A stretch of 64,000 nt of DNA from Istiophorus platypterus. Taxonomy: Eukaryota > Chordata > Actinopteri > Istiophoriformes > Istiophoridae. The position numbers were made by a program, and so were the translations under genes. Positions 1 to 10,770 of the stretch are shown here, piece by piece (position 1 is the stretch's first letter; each line of letters starts with the position of its first letter). The notes under the pieces are model-generated. The model was not told where the DNA came from. It ran no database searches and saw only the letters and a list, made by a program, of their open reading frames with translations. The stretch is taken from positions 24,878,175 through 24,942,174 of the forward strand of contig CM029121.1 in assembly GCA_016859345.1 (NCBI GenBank), read 5' to 3'.

Positions 1-320
1 AAAGAGTATTTTCTTTATCTACTATTCTGCTGATTGATTGATAAATTGCCTATAAAATGTCAGATCCCTTGACTTATCCAACCAGTGAAACTGAAACAAA
101 AGATATTAAATTTAAAATAAAATGTGACAAAGAAAAACAGGAAATCCTCACATTCCAGAAGCCGGAACCAGAGGAAATTTTGCATTTTTGCTTGTGAAAT
201 GACTGTAATGATTAATCCACCCAAAAATTAAATTTTTCTGTCAATGGCTATATATTTCATATTACGACTTTGATCTAGCACACATCAGTTCACCATAACC
301 TCGTCCTGCATGACATGTAC
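1..320. other. Carboxypeptidase A intron, no further feature
   Basis: Sequence downstream of the exon 6 donor. It is AT-rich. I see no M14 exon, RNA gene or recognisable repeat in it. Confidence 0.5.
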
Positions 321-422
321 CTTGTTGGCTGTCCACACTCCGGTGGCCTGAGACACCCACTCCCTGGAGTGGATTCCTGTGTCGATCCAGATGGCAGGAC
401 GCTTGTTGCCGCCGGTGCTGAA
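321..422 (-). CDS. Carboxypeptidase A exon 6 (zinc-site HxxE exon)
   Basis: 102 nt, 34 codons. FSTGGNKRPAIWIDTGIHSR with EWV supplies the zinc ligands His179 and Glu182 and the substrate-binding Arg181. It ends GVWTANK at donor GTACAT. The next exon is not visible in bases 1-320, so the gene continues to the left of the window. Confidence 0.93.
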
Positions 423-454
423 CTAAACACAAACAAGTGAATGTTGATCAAAAT

Positions 455-485
<31 letters not shown>

Positions 486-3400
486 TAAATGCAGCCATTA
501 TAAAGAAAATTCATCCTGGACATTAAATTTCTCTCAGCATATGTGTGATTTACTGTGGCTTAAATGATCTCTACAAAAGGGTCAATCTCTACTCATAAGC
601 CACGGGTGAAGAGTTGAACTGGTTAAAGGAACAAATACTAGTTAACGGGCATTTGCAGTACTATATATATCTGCACACACAGGTTTTAGTTGAACCAGAC
701 CCTGAAAATTGTTGTGTAAATTCAAATCCACACCTTCCTTTATCAGCTGCAGGCAACACTGACTTGCCAACGTTACCGTGTTCACAGCCTCATCAGTGCC
801 GTGTCGACACGTTTCTCACCCTGCACAGACGGACGGGCTCGAACAAGCGTCACGCTGTTGCCTTGCACGTGACGTGTCATCATCCTACCTTGAGCACATA
901 CATGGGCCTGTTCTCATAGGATTTGCCGATTTCCAGTTTGGTGACCAGGTTGGGGTGCTGGGCCACCAGAGTGTCCATCCAGTTGTAGATCTGTGTGGGA
1001 GACGCAGACGAATGTGGATTTAGACCAAAGATATTCAAGACAGGGGTCAACAAAAAACATGGGCTAGATTCTTTCAGTGCTGTTCACTGTATTTAATGAT
1101 TTCATATAATAAATACATTGATATTTACTGCAGGTTCATTCATTCTTTAAGGGGCCAAATATTTTTGATGGGGCCAAATTTGGCCCATGGGCTGCTACTT
1201 GCCCACCACTGACTTAACACTTAAGACAACAACTCTATGACTTGACTAGCCCAAGAAAAGCTTTTGTTTATGTTTATAGAATTTGTGATTACAATAATTA
1301 TTATTAAAAAAAGTGAATAAAACTTTCTGATCTATCTCAGCTGTCATCCTAAAGTTTAATTTTACCCCACGACTTGACAAATTCCAGGACATATTAGCCC
1401 TATATTAGCCCTAGGACATATTAGCCCCCCCCACCCCCCCCCCACCCACACCCCCCATCCCCCCAAGTCTGAACCAAGTGGAGTCATGAGTAAAGTGGTG
1501 TGTTTTTGCGTATATCCTACGGTCTCCAGGGGGTGATAGGCCCCGAAGTTGAAGCTCCTGGTGCTGCGCTCCTTCAACTTGTTCTCCTCCATCTCAGCCT
1601 TCTCCTCGTCAAGCAGGTCCTGAATGGTGACATGCAGGAAATCTAAAAATGAAACACTGTAATCACCTCGATCTTGGAATCAAAATTAAAACCCAGGGCA
1701 CTATAATTAGAGGCACAGGAGCAATGATAAATCCACTGAGCCTGTGTGACCGAGTGTGAGAGTGTGGGGGAGGGTGTTACAGACCTGAAGGTTGTCGATC
1801 ATGACGGTGAAGGGGACGCCGTGGGCACTGAGGTACTCCTTCACCGAGCTCAGGCTAGGGCGGGGCACCCGGATGTCGACGGGGAGCTCGGTTGAGACCG
1901 GGTGGAGCCAGAAGTCCAGCTGTGATGGGACGAGGAAATGAGGAGTCAGAGACTGTTTCGTGTTTTCCGGGCAGAACGGTCATTTTTAAAAGAACAAAAC
2001 AATCATTTCTCAACAGGGATGAACACAACAACCACCAGTCTCTGAAGCCCCTTTCTTTGGCTCCTGCAGTTGCACAAATGGCAAACAAAGCAACACAAAC
2101 TTGTACTCAAAGATCCCATTGCAATCTGAGATATCACAGAGTCTTGAAAATTTCCCATTTTTAATCTAAATGACCAATCTAATTAGAGTCTGTGATTCTG
2201 ATTCAGTCTGTTGCTGTGAAATTTAACAAAGACACGTATCTATTATACTTAGCTAATTCTAAAAGCAAAAAAAAAATCACATCTCAGCAAAGCATTTAAT
2301 AAATAGCAGAAAAACAAGAGGAAAGGTTGGTCCCTGGATTGTTTTCTGCCTTGAAGGCTGAGACAGGAAAACAACAGCCGGGCCCCTGAGAGGCTCCGCC
2401 TCACCGACATGAGGACGACTCCGTTATCCTTCGGCCCTCAGAAAAAACTCTCAGCTGGATTATTCTCCAAGTTGAAATGTAGGTTTTGTTTTTTTTCTTT
2501 TCTTTTGCACTTCCCCTGAAGTGCAAAAGAAAACTGCTTAGGACAAGCAGCTGAGGGAAACGTAGGTGTTTGCACTGCATTTGCATGTTTGTAAATGTGT
2601 GCTTCTGGGTGTGTACGTGTGTGTGTGTGCGTGTGTGTGTGTGTGTGTGCGTGCATGCTTGCATACCTCCCACTCCTGTTGGGTCTCCAGAGCCCGCAGG
2701 AGCCGGATCTCCTCCTCAGACTGCACATTGACCCTGATTACCTGATCTCTGGAAGAAGAAAACCCATTTCGGCCCCTGAATATTTTATCATTTACTGGAG
2801 GTTGCGTGCTTTTTGGCTGCGCTCGCATTCATGACAACTCAGCCCACTCAGCAACCGGGGGGGGGGTTAATTAATTGCTCTCTGCCACAACAAGCAATTA
2901 ATCGTGCAGAAAAAGCTGCTGCTGCCCCGACCCATGACTCCCACTCCATTCTCTTTAATAAGACTCTAATCGTGAGTTAATCTTTCTCTAAACACAAAGT
3001 CTGGTGACGTCCTACTCAATGTTCTGTTTCGACTTGGGTGGTTCATTTACATGCTTAGCAGAAGTCATCTAAATGCAGGAAAAAAATGGACTATTCAATC
3101 CTCTAAATACTCTTTTTCTTTTTTAATTAAATGGTAGACTGAGTTAATGTATTCCGAGAGTGTTTGCTTGAAATTAATGCCCAAATTAGCTTTATTCTGT
3201 TGTAATAGATATGTCGTTTTTTGCAAGAAAAATTTCTTTATACTTCCAGAAAAACTCACAGGTTTTACTTTCTCTTATTAAATCTGCGTTTTCACCCATG
3301 ATCATAGCAATTTTTTAGTTAATTATTATATTTTCTGACAATTGGAGGTGGATGCTAGATGCCGCAAATCTTGATTGGAGTGTCCTATGTCATATGAATA

Positions 3401-3708
3401 ACATGTTGGTATTGAGATGAGTAAGAAAAGAGAGAAAATGTGAATCATTAAGTCACAAAAACCGCCTGCAGGGGAAAGTGCTGAAACCCCTGCCGAGCTT
3501 TAAATGTCACTGGAGGCTTAATATAAGAATATGATTCGGCTTCTGTGCCAGTCACACTAAATGAAAGGCTCGGAAATTAAATGTTAAAGTGCAAAAATAC
3601 ACCAGAGTAAAACCGCCTTTAACTGTTTCTCCTTGGAACTTACCCGATGAAAACCCGCTCGGCTTTGGCCGCAGCCACAAACACCAACACCAACCAGAGG
3701 CCTCTCAT
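321..3708 (-). CDS. Carboxypeptidase A precursor (M14 family, CPA1/CPA5-like), 5' half, six exons
   Basis: Secreted zinc exopeptidase of the pancreatic A/B type, which removes C-terminal residues from peptides after trypsin activates the zymogen. Six exons (3644-3708, 2667-2748, 1785-1919, 1521-1619, 889-990, 321-422) join in frame to 195 residues. All visible borders are GT/AG. Residues 1-16 form a signal peptide, about 17-112 the M14 propeptide, and then the catalytic domain starts (SFNFGAYH). H179 and E182 in GIHSREWV are the first two zinc ligands, at the same numbers that I recall for human CPA1, and R181 is conserved. R112 is a likely trypsin activation site. A full protein of about 420 residues is expected, so the third zinc His, the catalytic Glu and the substrate-pocket residue that separates A from B types lie left of base 1. 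The paralogue is uncertain: SREWV and KRPAIWIDTG favour CPA1 or CPA5, while FNFGAYH resembles CPA2. Confidence 0.93.
455..482. repeat. (CT)n microsatellite
   Basis: Near-perfect dinucleotide run of about 13 CT units in the carboxypeptidase intron between exons 5 and 6. The rest of that intron (423-888) shows nothing else that I can name. Confidence 0.9.
889..990 (-). CDS. Carboxypeptidase A exon 5 (catalytic domain start)
   Basis: 102 nt, 34 codons. IYNWMDTLVAQHPNLVTKLE followed by IGKSYENRPMYVLK is the conserved first helix and strand of the peptidase M14 fold. Acceptor CACAG, donor GTAGGA. Confidence 0.93.
1041..1211. mobile_element. Short hAT-like non-autonomous element (MITE)
   Basis: The left end reads CAGGGGTCAACAAAAAACAT. 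The right end, read on the minus strand, starts CAGTGGTGGGCAAGTAGCAG and then GGGCCAAATTTGGCCCC. CAGNGGT ends with internal 'GGGCCAAATTTGGCCC' sequence are typical of hAT/Charlie-type MITEs. The flanking 8-mers agree at about 5 of 8 positions, so the target duplication is decayed or absent. It lies in the intron between carboxypeptidase exons 4 and 5. Confidence 0.6.
1424..1466. repeat. C-rich tract (G-quadruplex candidate on the gene's sense strand)
   Basis: Several runs of four to eight C on the plus strand, so G-runs on the minus strand, which is the sense strand of the carboxypeptidase gene, 55-95 nt downstream of the exon 4 donor. Three ATATTAGCCC repeats precede it at about 1391-1425. 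Confidence 0.7.
1521..1619 (-). CDS. Carboxypeptidase A exon 4 (propeptide end and activation segment)
   Basis: 99 nt, 33 codons. DLLDEEKAEM opens the connecting helix, and ERSTRSFNFGAYHPLET crosses from propeptide to catalytic domain. Basic residues K108, K110, R112 and R115 give trypsin sites. The donor GTAGGA lies about 55-95 bp from a very G-rich stretch on the sense strand. Confidence 0.92.
1785..1919 (-). CDS. Carboxypeptidase A exon 3 (propeptide core)
   Basis: 135 nt, 45 codons in phase 0. It starts LDFWLHPVSTELPVDIRVP and ends VMIDNLQ, the hallmark LDFW...VDIRVP...MI(E/D)x(V/L)Q pattern of the M14 propeptide. Acceptor CACAG, donor GTCTGT. Confidence 0.92.
2498..2533. repeat. Perfect inverted repeat, 16-bp stem and 4-nt loop
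   Basis: Left arm 2498-2513 (TTTTCTTTTGCACTTC), loop CCCT, right arm 2518-2533, its exact reverse complement. It lies in the intron between carboxypeptidase exons 2 and 3. No gene function is visible. Confidence 0.9.
2608..2654. repeat. (GT)n microsatellite
   Basis: Interrupted GT/CG-containing dinucleotide array ending 13 bp from the exon 2 donor side. It lies in the carboxypeptidase intron between exons 2 and 3. Confidence 0.9.
2667..2748 (-). CDS. Carboxypeptidase A exon 2 (propeptide start)
   Basis: Codes for the first propeptide strand and helix: the completed Gly, then DQVIRVNVQSEEEI through QQEWE. The acceptor is a TTCTTCCAG tract and the donor is GTATGC. The length of 82 nt restores the reading frame from exon 1. 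Confidence 0.9.
2749..3643. other. Carboxypeptidase A intron 1
   Basis: About 0.9 kb of AT-rich intron between the signal-peptide exon and the propeptide exon. I see no coding exon, RNA gene or nameable repeat here. Confidence 0.6.
3644..3708 (-). CDS. Carboxypeptidase A exon 1 (start codon and signal peptide)
   Basis: The ATG is at 3708-3706. It opens MRGLWLVLVFVAAAKAERVF, a short basic N-terminus, a hydrophobic core and an AKA cleavage motif. The MRGL start matches CPA1-type precursors. The exon ends in codon phase 2 at a strong GTAAGT donor (3643 downward). This ATG was chosen because it heads the signal peptide and has a short leader below a TATA-like motif. Confidence 0.9.
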
Positions 3709-3770
3709 CTCGCCTGTGTCCAGAGCAGTTTCAGGGGCCACGAGCACATCAGGTGTCAGTCCCCTCTAGT

Positions 3771-3807
3771 CCCTTAATATCGCCGGCAGACAGGTGGACG
3801 GTTCCCA
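3771..3807 (-). promoter_or_regulatory. Putative carboxypeptidase A core promoter with PTF1-like site
   Basis: On the minus strand a TATA-like ATATTAAGGG (3780-3771) lies about 65 bp upstream of the ATG, which would leave a 5' leader of about 35 nt. Just upstream, an E-box (CAGGTG, 3791-3796) and a TC-box (TTCCCA, 802-807 within 3802-3807) start 11 bp apart, one helical turn. Bipartite E-box/TC-box sites at such spacing are the known target of PTF1, which drives acinar digestive-enzyme genes. The assignment rests on motif match and position only. Confidence 0.5.
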
Positions 3808-3810
3808 TGA

Positions 3811-6239
3811 AGGAGAGTTTACCTCACTCTGACTGATAACGGCCGGAGCTCTCCTGAGTGGAAAAAAAAGTTATTTTGAATGACAAACATGCTGGTTAAA
3901 CCTTGTTTAATCTGCCCGGTGCTCAGCTGCAGATAGCAGCAGTTTCCCCACATGTTGTACTGACTTTTGGGAAACCACCCTGTAGATTTCTGGCCTACAA
4001 AATGAAGAAAAATAAAATTCAAAAGCTAACTCTGCAGATTCTGATAATTCATGTCCTTTGTTGTGGATATGAGGCATGGATAACCAAATGTTAATGCAGA
4101 GAAGAAACGCATGATTTACACTTTAATACACCCTAAATGACTGGGTTAAACTTGTCCCAGGTTGGATTCGAACTCACTGGCTATGTGGCATAAACAGTGG
4201 TGACAGGCTCCATGTGTCTATGAGCTGTTGGCATTTTGAACAAAAAGCAACGATTATTCACAGACTGACGGATTTCAACAGCTTTTGGGCTCCTGGAGTG
4301 CGACTCTCGAGTATTTCACATGAAGAAAAGCTGAGATTTGAGTCAAAGGAAAAAATAAGCGTCTTTTTTTTTTTTTTTTTTTTTTTTGGTGATGTTCTCT
4401 TCTTTTTTCTGAACTTGTTAAGATTCCTCTTGTGACCCCTCAAGGATTCAAACTCCAGGGTGGGAACCATTACTTTTCTACCTGGACTTATCCATTTGGA
4501 TGAAACCTATCGTCAACACATAAAAGTTTCTTTAAAGACTAACATATAACTTAAAGAGTGTCTTGTCTTTGCTGCTCTCCAGTGGTTTCACTTCTCGACT
4601 TTTTGCGATGACGTACAAGTGCAGTCCATGACCCCGTGACCTCACTGAGAGAGGTCATCGAGCTATGGGTGCGACAGATCACATTTCAGACCACGCACCT
4701 GAAACTTGCAAACAGACAGGGCAGCTAAACACAGAAATTTTTCTAAACAGCAGGCAATAAATATATAAAAAAATTTAACAAACAAGCAAGCCACAATGAA
4801 TACATTAAGCAAGATTAAACACTGTGAAAACAATTAACAGGCATGTATGGTTCACATCTGATGCGATTACCGAACGTACTGGTGTAATGCTCGTGTGTCC
4901 ACGTGTTTCTGTGAAAAATGAAAACGTGCCAGAGGAGCTTTAAAAGACCCTTGGCAAGTGGATACAGTAGGTGGCAGTGCACAACCACACTTCTGTCACA
5001 GGATACAGCAATAATAAAACCCCATTAACGGCTACAGTGAGTGACATCAGATTAAGGAGGCCAGAATACCCTTAATCTTAAATTATTCATCATCCAGTGA
5101 GGTTTTCTGTCTTGATTCGTGTCTTTATTATACTTGGTGAGTATGATTATTTTTGGGTTTTGGATAATTGGTTTGAAAAAACAAGAAATGAAACTACAGG
5201 TCAGTCACTAAAGTTTCAAAGATGGCATATGACATACATTGAAGAGCCAGTCATTCATATACTGTATGTGTAGGTGCTGAATGTAGATTCGTAACTAGAG
5301 TAATGTCCACTGGGAATCTCTTGAGTGGTCGTGTGGTTCTGTATGGATGAACCATGTTGCAAACAGGTGACTATTAGACAGACTCCCAGCCCTCGGTGAT
5401 AATGTAATAACAGAGGCTGCGATGAGGACCCAGATCTGCAAACCCCCTTCCAGCCGCAATCGTATTTTATTAGTCAGCTGCGGATCTGAGGCCCGTGTGA
5501 GGTTATTCACCCTGATATCCCCCTGGCTGATATCGGAGCATGCATCTCACAGCCTCCCTCCTGCACCCGTCAAGCTGCTGTGACACCACCCACCCACAAC
5601 CCCCCCCCAACCCTCACTCCTCCCCTCAGAATGAATAAAAAGAGGTTTTAACGTGTCACTTCCTTTCCTTTTCACTCCCAAACAGTCTCAGGAGATGCAG
5701 CAGGAGGAGGGAGGGTTTTAATAGGCACGGGGGATCTTTTTTGGGGGGGTGGGACTTTTCCACCCTCCTTAATGTGGAAATTATTTATCGCTATTCTTGC
5801 TACTTGTGTCTAAAAGTTTAATGTCCCCATGAAAAGTGGCTTTACATGCAAATGTGGGTGTAGTGTGTAGTGTGTGTTTGTCCCCATACCCCCCCCCCCG
5901 TTCCTTTTTTCCTCCCCTGTCATCTCCCTCTAAAAGCTATACGAACAAGGAAACCTCCGACTAGCTTGTTCCACATGACTTCCTCTGCTATGCTAAAAAT
6001 AGATCCATTTACATTGCATTACATGGCTGAGCTCTCCCTCAATATTTCAGTGGCCCAACAGTAAATTGACCATTAATCATTTATTGCTCACTTGTTCATC
6101 TCGTTTTGCACATAGCATATGTGCACACGTTGCTGAGCATTTGCCAAAACAAGGCTGCTTTTATTTTTTTTATTCATCTGTAATTTTTTTTGATGTTGAC
6201 AAAAAAGGAAAAGAAAAAAAAAAACCCTCCTGAGTGAGA
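3811..6239. other. Intergenic, non-coding
   Basis: No exon with conserved protein similarity was found on either strand. It contains a poly(T) run of about 24 nt at 4364-4387, C-rich runs at 5598-5609 and 5888-5901, and a weak tRNA B-box-like string at 4163-4176. Confidence 0.5.
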
Positions 6240-6600
6240 AGAGCAGAGATGACGACTCGTCACCCATTTTTATTTCAGTGTCCGTGACGGGAGCCCGTGA
6301 GCCTTCTCGCTCGTACGTCGCCGTGTGATTCGCGTCCAGTCCGGCGGTTCGGGTGACACGAGGGAGGGAGAAGTCGGTCACCTGCTACCTCCCCTTTTGT
6401 GAGGGGGGGGAACTTTCCTTTGATTCGATTACATCAGCTTGCAGTGTCTCCAACATGCTCCCTCAATGCAATTTGACGTTCTTGTTGTGCCAACTTTCTC
6501 CTCGTCCCGCGTCATTTACCACCTGAATAACGATCGACGCCGGTTGCGAACGCGACGTGATGAGAACAGCGGGGTGGGAGCGTGGAAGTGACAGTTTCTC
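6240..6600. other. CpG-rich block, function unknown
   Basis: This block has far more CpG than its AT-rich surroundings (for example CGCTCGTACGTCGCCGTGTG near 6309-6328). It could be a promoter-type CpG island, an enhancer or an unrecognised exon. Reading both strands gives no protein I recognise. Confidence 0.4.
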
Positions 6601-9600
6601 TCTAAAAAGAAAAAGAAAAAGAAATAGTAAGAGTCAGACATCTGATTTAATATGCATCGTTACATTAGGGCCGAACTTTGCGATCAACTCAGCCTACAAC
6701 AGCGCCTGGTATTGAATACTAAATATATATGGAGTCTAGGAAGATGCTCTGATTGATTTTATGAGACTGACATAAAATATTTCACAATGCTGACAACAAT
6801 GAACCACATAAGGCCAATACGTGACGACATGAACCCATAAAAATGAATGTATATGCCAGTGACGGTGTTCAAAGCAATTTTTGGCATCAAGTTGTCACAG
6901 CTAGATGTTGGCAAGAGATTGCTGACCTACGGCAGATACGGAGCAACTATCTGTGATTCTAGTCACCTGACAAACGAATGCAGATATTCACTCTCCATTT
7001 CTAGCTCCGTTTTTGGTCCCCACACTCCTGAGCTCCGAGCTGCTAGATGTCTTGTTTATTTTGATTCTATTGTCGTTGGGAGCTTACAAGCTCGTCAGAG
7101 CTGGATCGGTGTTAGCGGTTGTCTACAGTTTTATATGTGGGACTGGTGAGACTCAGAGATATTAGAGGCAAAAAAAAACCTCCAAACAAGTTAAAGCTGC
7201 TCACTAACAGTAGGTTTGAGTGACTCACATCCCACATAGCGATCTGATTCATTGTCATGTAAAAATGATGATTGATGGAGCTTTTAAGTGTTTTAAAGCG
7301 ATGCCCCTGCTTTACCAGACGCCAGACAACCTCATCTATGTGCACAAGCCCAAGGTACCCAAAATAAAAAGGTTGCTGTTCTTCAGCCTTACTAGTGACA
7401 GGCATGACCATGGTCTCCTCTGAAAGTTAACAATTCATCTTTTACAACAAAAAAAAGATAGAATGAGTAGAAGAGATACTGAACCAAAGTTACAGAGGCA
7501 CAAATATGGTGGAAATTTTGTTTTTTTTTTCTAACTTTGTGCCTGTAGTAGTAACCATTTGTGGGGAAAACACTTTGGATCTTTAGCCAGAAATCTGAAC
7601 AAGCTCGGCTGCAGGGATATGTGGGATCTTAAGATGCTTTGCACAGATGGACTGAGGAGACTTAGAGCTGTCAAACAACGTGTGAGTAATCGAAGTTGTG
7701 TTGAAGTCCGAGTCTGGTAAAGACCAAGACATGTCTTCAGCGCAGGTGGCGTAAGAATATTGTCCAATCAAAAACAAAGGGGGAAAAAAGGGAATTTTTT
7801 TTTTTTTTTGCAGTGCTTCAATATTTGCATATACTATCTTTGTCAAGTTTATAAAACAGATTCAAAACTCAGAGTGAGACTTTTCACCACGCTGCTTTGT
7901 TGGCGGTGTCTCCCATTTGCACTGGCCTTGTTAAAAATATGCACCTGTGCGTTTTGCGCCGATCCGCACAAAGCTTATGTAAGCTCGGAAACGGAGCCAC
8001 GTCTGGAGAAAAGCCTCCGCGGCGCTGTCACATTTTTACCTTCTCCTCCTTTGCCGATCGGGCCCTGATGGAGCCCTGATGGGGCTCCGGCGGGGGAGGG
8101 AGGGGATGGGGGGGATGCTAAGCATCTCCGTGGCGCGTATTTTTAACGCTGAAAAATCAGTGTGCCCCCCCCCACACCTCTTTAATGTTGTTACTTATGC
8201 ATACTTTAAAATAACATGTCTCCCCCAAGACTAACTCATCACCTTTCCCCCCCTGTCAACCATCCTGAGCTCACAATCAGCGAGCTGACAAACCGTCCTT
8301 TGGGCTGTTTAACCCCGTCAAGATCCCGGTCAACATTATTCTGGATCTTTTTTTAAACCAAAAAAACAAAAGCAGCCACAGAAATCCCCACCACACACCC
8401 GCATCAACACCTTTTAGAATCAGTCTCTCATTCTCTTTGGGTTTTCTTTTTTATCATGACACAGATTTTTTTTCCCCAGCTTTGACTGGGGCGATGGAAT
8501 ACCTCGTTCTGTGCCTGCTCCGTTGCACTTCGAGATTTTGCCTGTTACGTAATGGTCTAAGAAAAGACCTCGGCGGCCCAGGAAGGCCTCGGCCTGTGTA
8601 AAAATAGGATGGAAGGCACAAAACGATCCGGTTATATTTAGCAACACAACCGCCATGCCCCCAGCCCCCAGCCCCTCCACTTCTAAGAATAGCAGGGGTG
8701 ATGTTTCATATTCGCCCTTAGACTATTCAGGACGTTTTTCCGCCCCTCGTGTTCCCTGAGTCGAGTGGACGGACGCCAGCTTCTGCAGGCGTCGGTGCGT
8801 GTTTGGTGTGCTGGCTGCGAGGTAGGCGGGGGGCGGGGGGGTTCTGAGGTGCGTGTCATCAAAATTTTACACACTCTTCCTTATCCCGTTACTCATCACC
8901 CCAACCTATTTCAGGCATCTTGCAGGCCGATGAGCTCATATACTTGGGGTTGGGGCGGGGGGGGTGAGCGGGGAGAAATAAAACCGGCAGGAACCCCCCA
9001 ATATCAGCTCAAGCAATATTAGATTCATGCTGAGCTTGTTCCAGTCTGCTTTATTGCCTCCGAGCCTCTAAGCACTAAGTGCAGGTGTGGTCCCTGTAGT
9101 GAGGAAAGCTGGGACTTATGGATCTCTGAGGTGTTTATTACAGAGTAAATTATTATTATCATCATTTTTTTTTTTCGCTCAGAAAAAATGAAGCCTGGTT
9201 GGTTGCAGACATCTTCTGCCCTTATTTGGTTTCACGTTATATAACATATTTAGACGAGCAAAGTCAGTATCTTAGTTACAGCCCTTAAGGTTCCTAAAGT
9301 CCTCATATAATGTTAATTTTCATTATTGACTGTTCAGTTGATTATTTCTTGATTAATCATTGACTAAGTCAGTGACATCTGGCGGACGTGTGAAACGCCA
9401 TCACTCAGCTGAAGGCCAGAAAAATAACGTTCACCTCCGAGTCACATCGCTCTGTAGTGGCAACAGAAATTATGTACAAATGGGGGGGGGGGCAGGTGAT
9501 GACCTCCTCCTGGGGCGGATCAATGGATCGACAAAACATCAGCTTTGACACTGGAGACGTCTGCCATTTGTTTCCTGTTTCAGATGGAAAGGCTTTTATC

Positions 9601-10539
9601 ATCGTAACCATGGGGACGAAGGTTCTTTAACCTTCTTTTAAAAAACAAGGATCTTTCCATGATCCTATGTGAGTTGCTCCTGTGTCTGAACCGAACAAAA
9701 CCATTTACGATAGCATTGTCATAACAAAAAAAAAGGGTAGTAATTTATTTCCTTCAGCTGTTTTGTGTGGCCCATCTCCTGCCGCCTTGGGGGCCACATC
9801 TGGCCCCGGTGGTTTTACTATGGGCAGAGCTGTCAAAAAACCCCCAAACAAACAAACAAACAAACAAACAAAAAATCCTGGAAACTTTTACATGGACATA
9901 GAACTGTTGTCACACAAGAGCAGTTTTTCAAAATTTAAGACGGTTTAATGTCGCCACAGACCAACCCTATCAAATACAAGAGGTCGTGTGAGCCAATTTT
10001 CAATATAAATATATATCAATCACAGCGACTTTACATAAATGATGTAATTTACACTTTTCAACCTCTTGCTTTCATGCAGATGGTTTTTTAATATTGTTTG
10101 TTTGAGTGTTTTAATTGCAGTGCTATCGGTTTTATTCCCCGATGGTTTTGTGTCAGTTTTATTACCGTTGTCACTCTTGGAATTATTTTTAATTGTCCTG
10201 TTTTAATTTTTTTTTTTTTTTTACAGAAATGCACTATAGATGTCCACTTTCTGCAGCACATTGTTTTTTTCCAGTCGTAATTATTCTATATAACATTAAC
10301 TTGCCGCACTCTTGTTGTGTTTGTGTGTGCGTGCGCGCGGTTTACAGTGTCACTTAAAGTTTCTGATTATAGCATCAAGTGGGAGGCGGCTACAAAAATG
10401 TAATAACTCGGCGCAAAGTTTAAAGTCATGTGCAGATAAACATGCAGAGCAGACAGCAACGAGAGCTCATTAAAAAATCTCGGACAGGCCCGAAGATGGG
10501 GAGAGGGATGAAAGTCTACGGGCTGTAATTAGCACACTG
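6601..10539. other. Intergenic, non-coding
   Basis: AT-rich sequence with homopolymer runs (poly-T near 7519 and 7797; G-runs near 8101-8115, 8828-8840 and 8957-8963). An (AAAC)n run lies at 9843-9872. I see no supportable gene. Confidence 0.5.
9843..9872. repeat. (AAAC)n microsatellite
   Basis: About seven tandem AAAC units (ACAAACAAACAAAC pattern) in intergenic DNA. Confidence 0.9.
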
Positions 10540-10770
10540 TCACTTGTTACAAAGCAGCCCACGCTCCCGGCGTGGCAGATCGCCTCCCCGTGGCATCAGC
10601 CGCCGATTGTTTTCTTGCCGTTCTGCCGACCGGAGGGAGCAAACAATTCATATCCATCAGGGCCAGCGGCCTCCAACCGTCCGACTTTTTTTCCAAGGAT
10701 CTGTCGCCGGACATTTGAGCGAGGGTGCGGAACGACTGCGCCGCATAATAAAGCAGAGGAGAGCCTCAGA
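10540..10770. other. CpG-rich intergenic block
   Basis: GC-rich and CpG-rich patch (CCCGGCGTGGCAGATCGCC, later GGTGCGGAACGACTGCGCCG). Open frames exist on both strands but none resembles a known protein. It could be a regulatory island. Confidence 0.4.

Noticed and set aside
4150..4200. tRNA B-box-like string (GTTCGAATCC on the minus strand), possible SINE
   Set aside because: No matching A-box at the right distance, no A-rich or repeat tail, and no cloverleaf.
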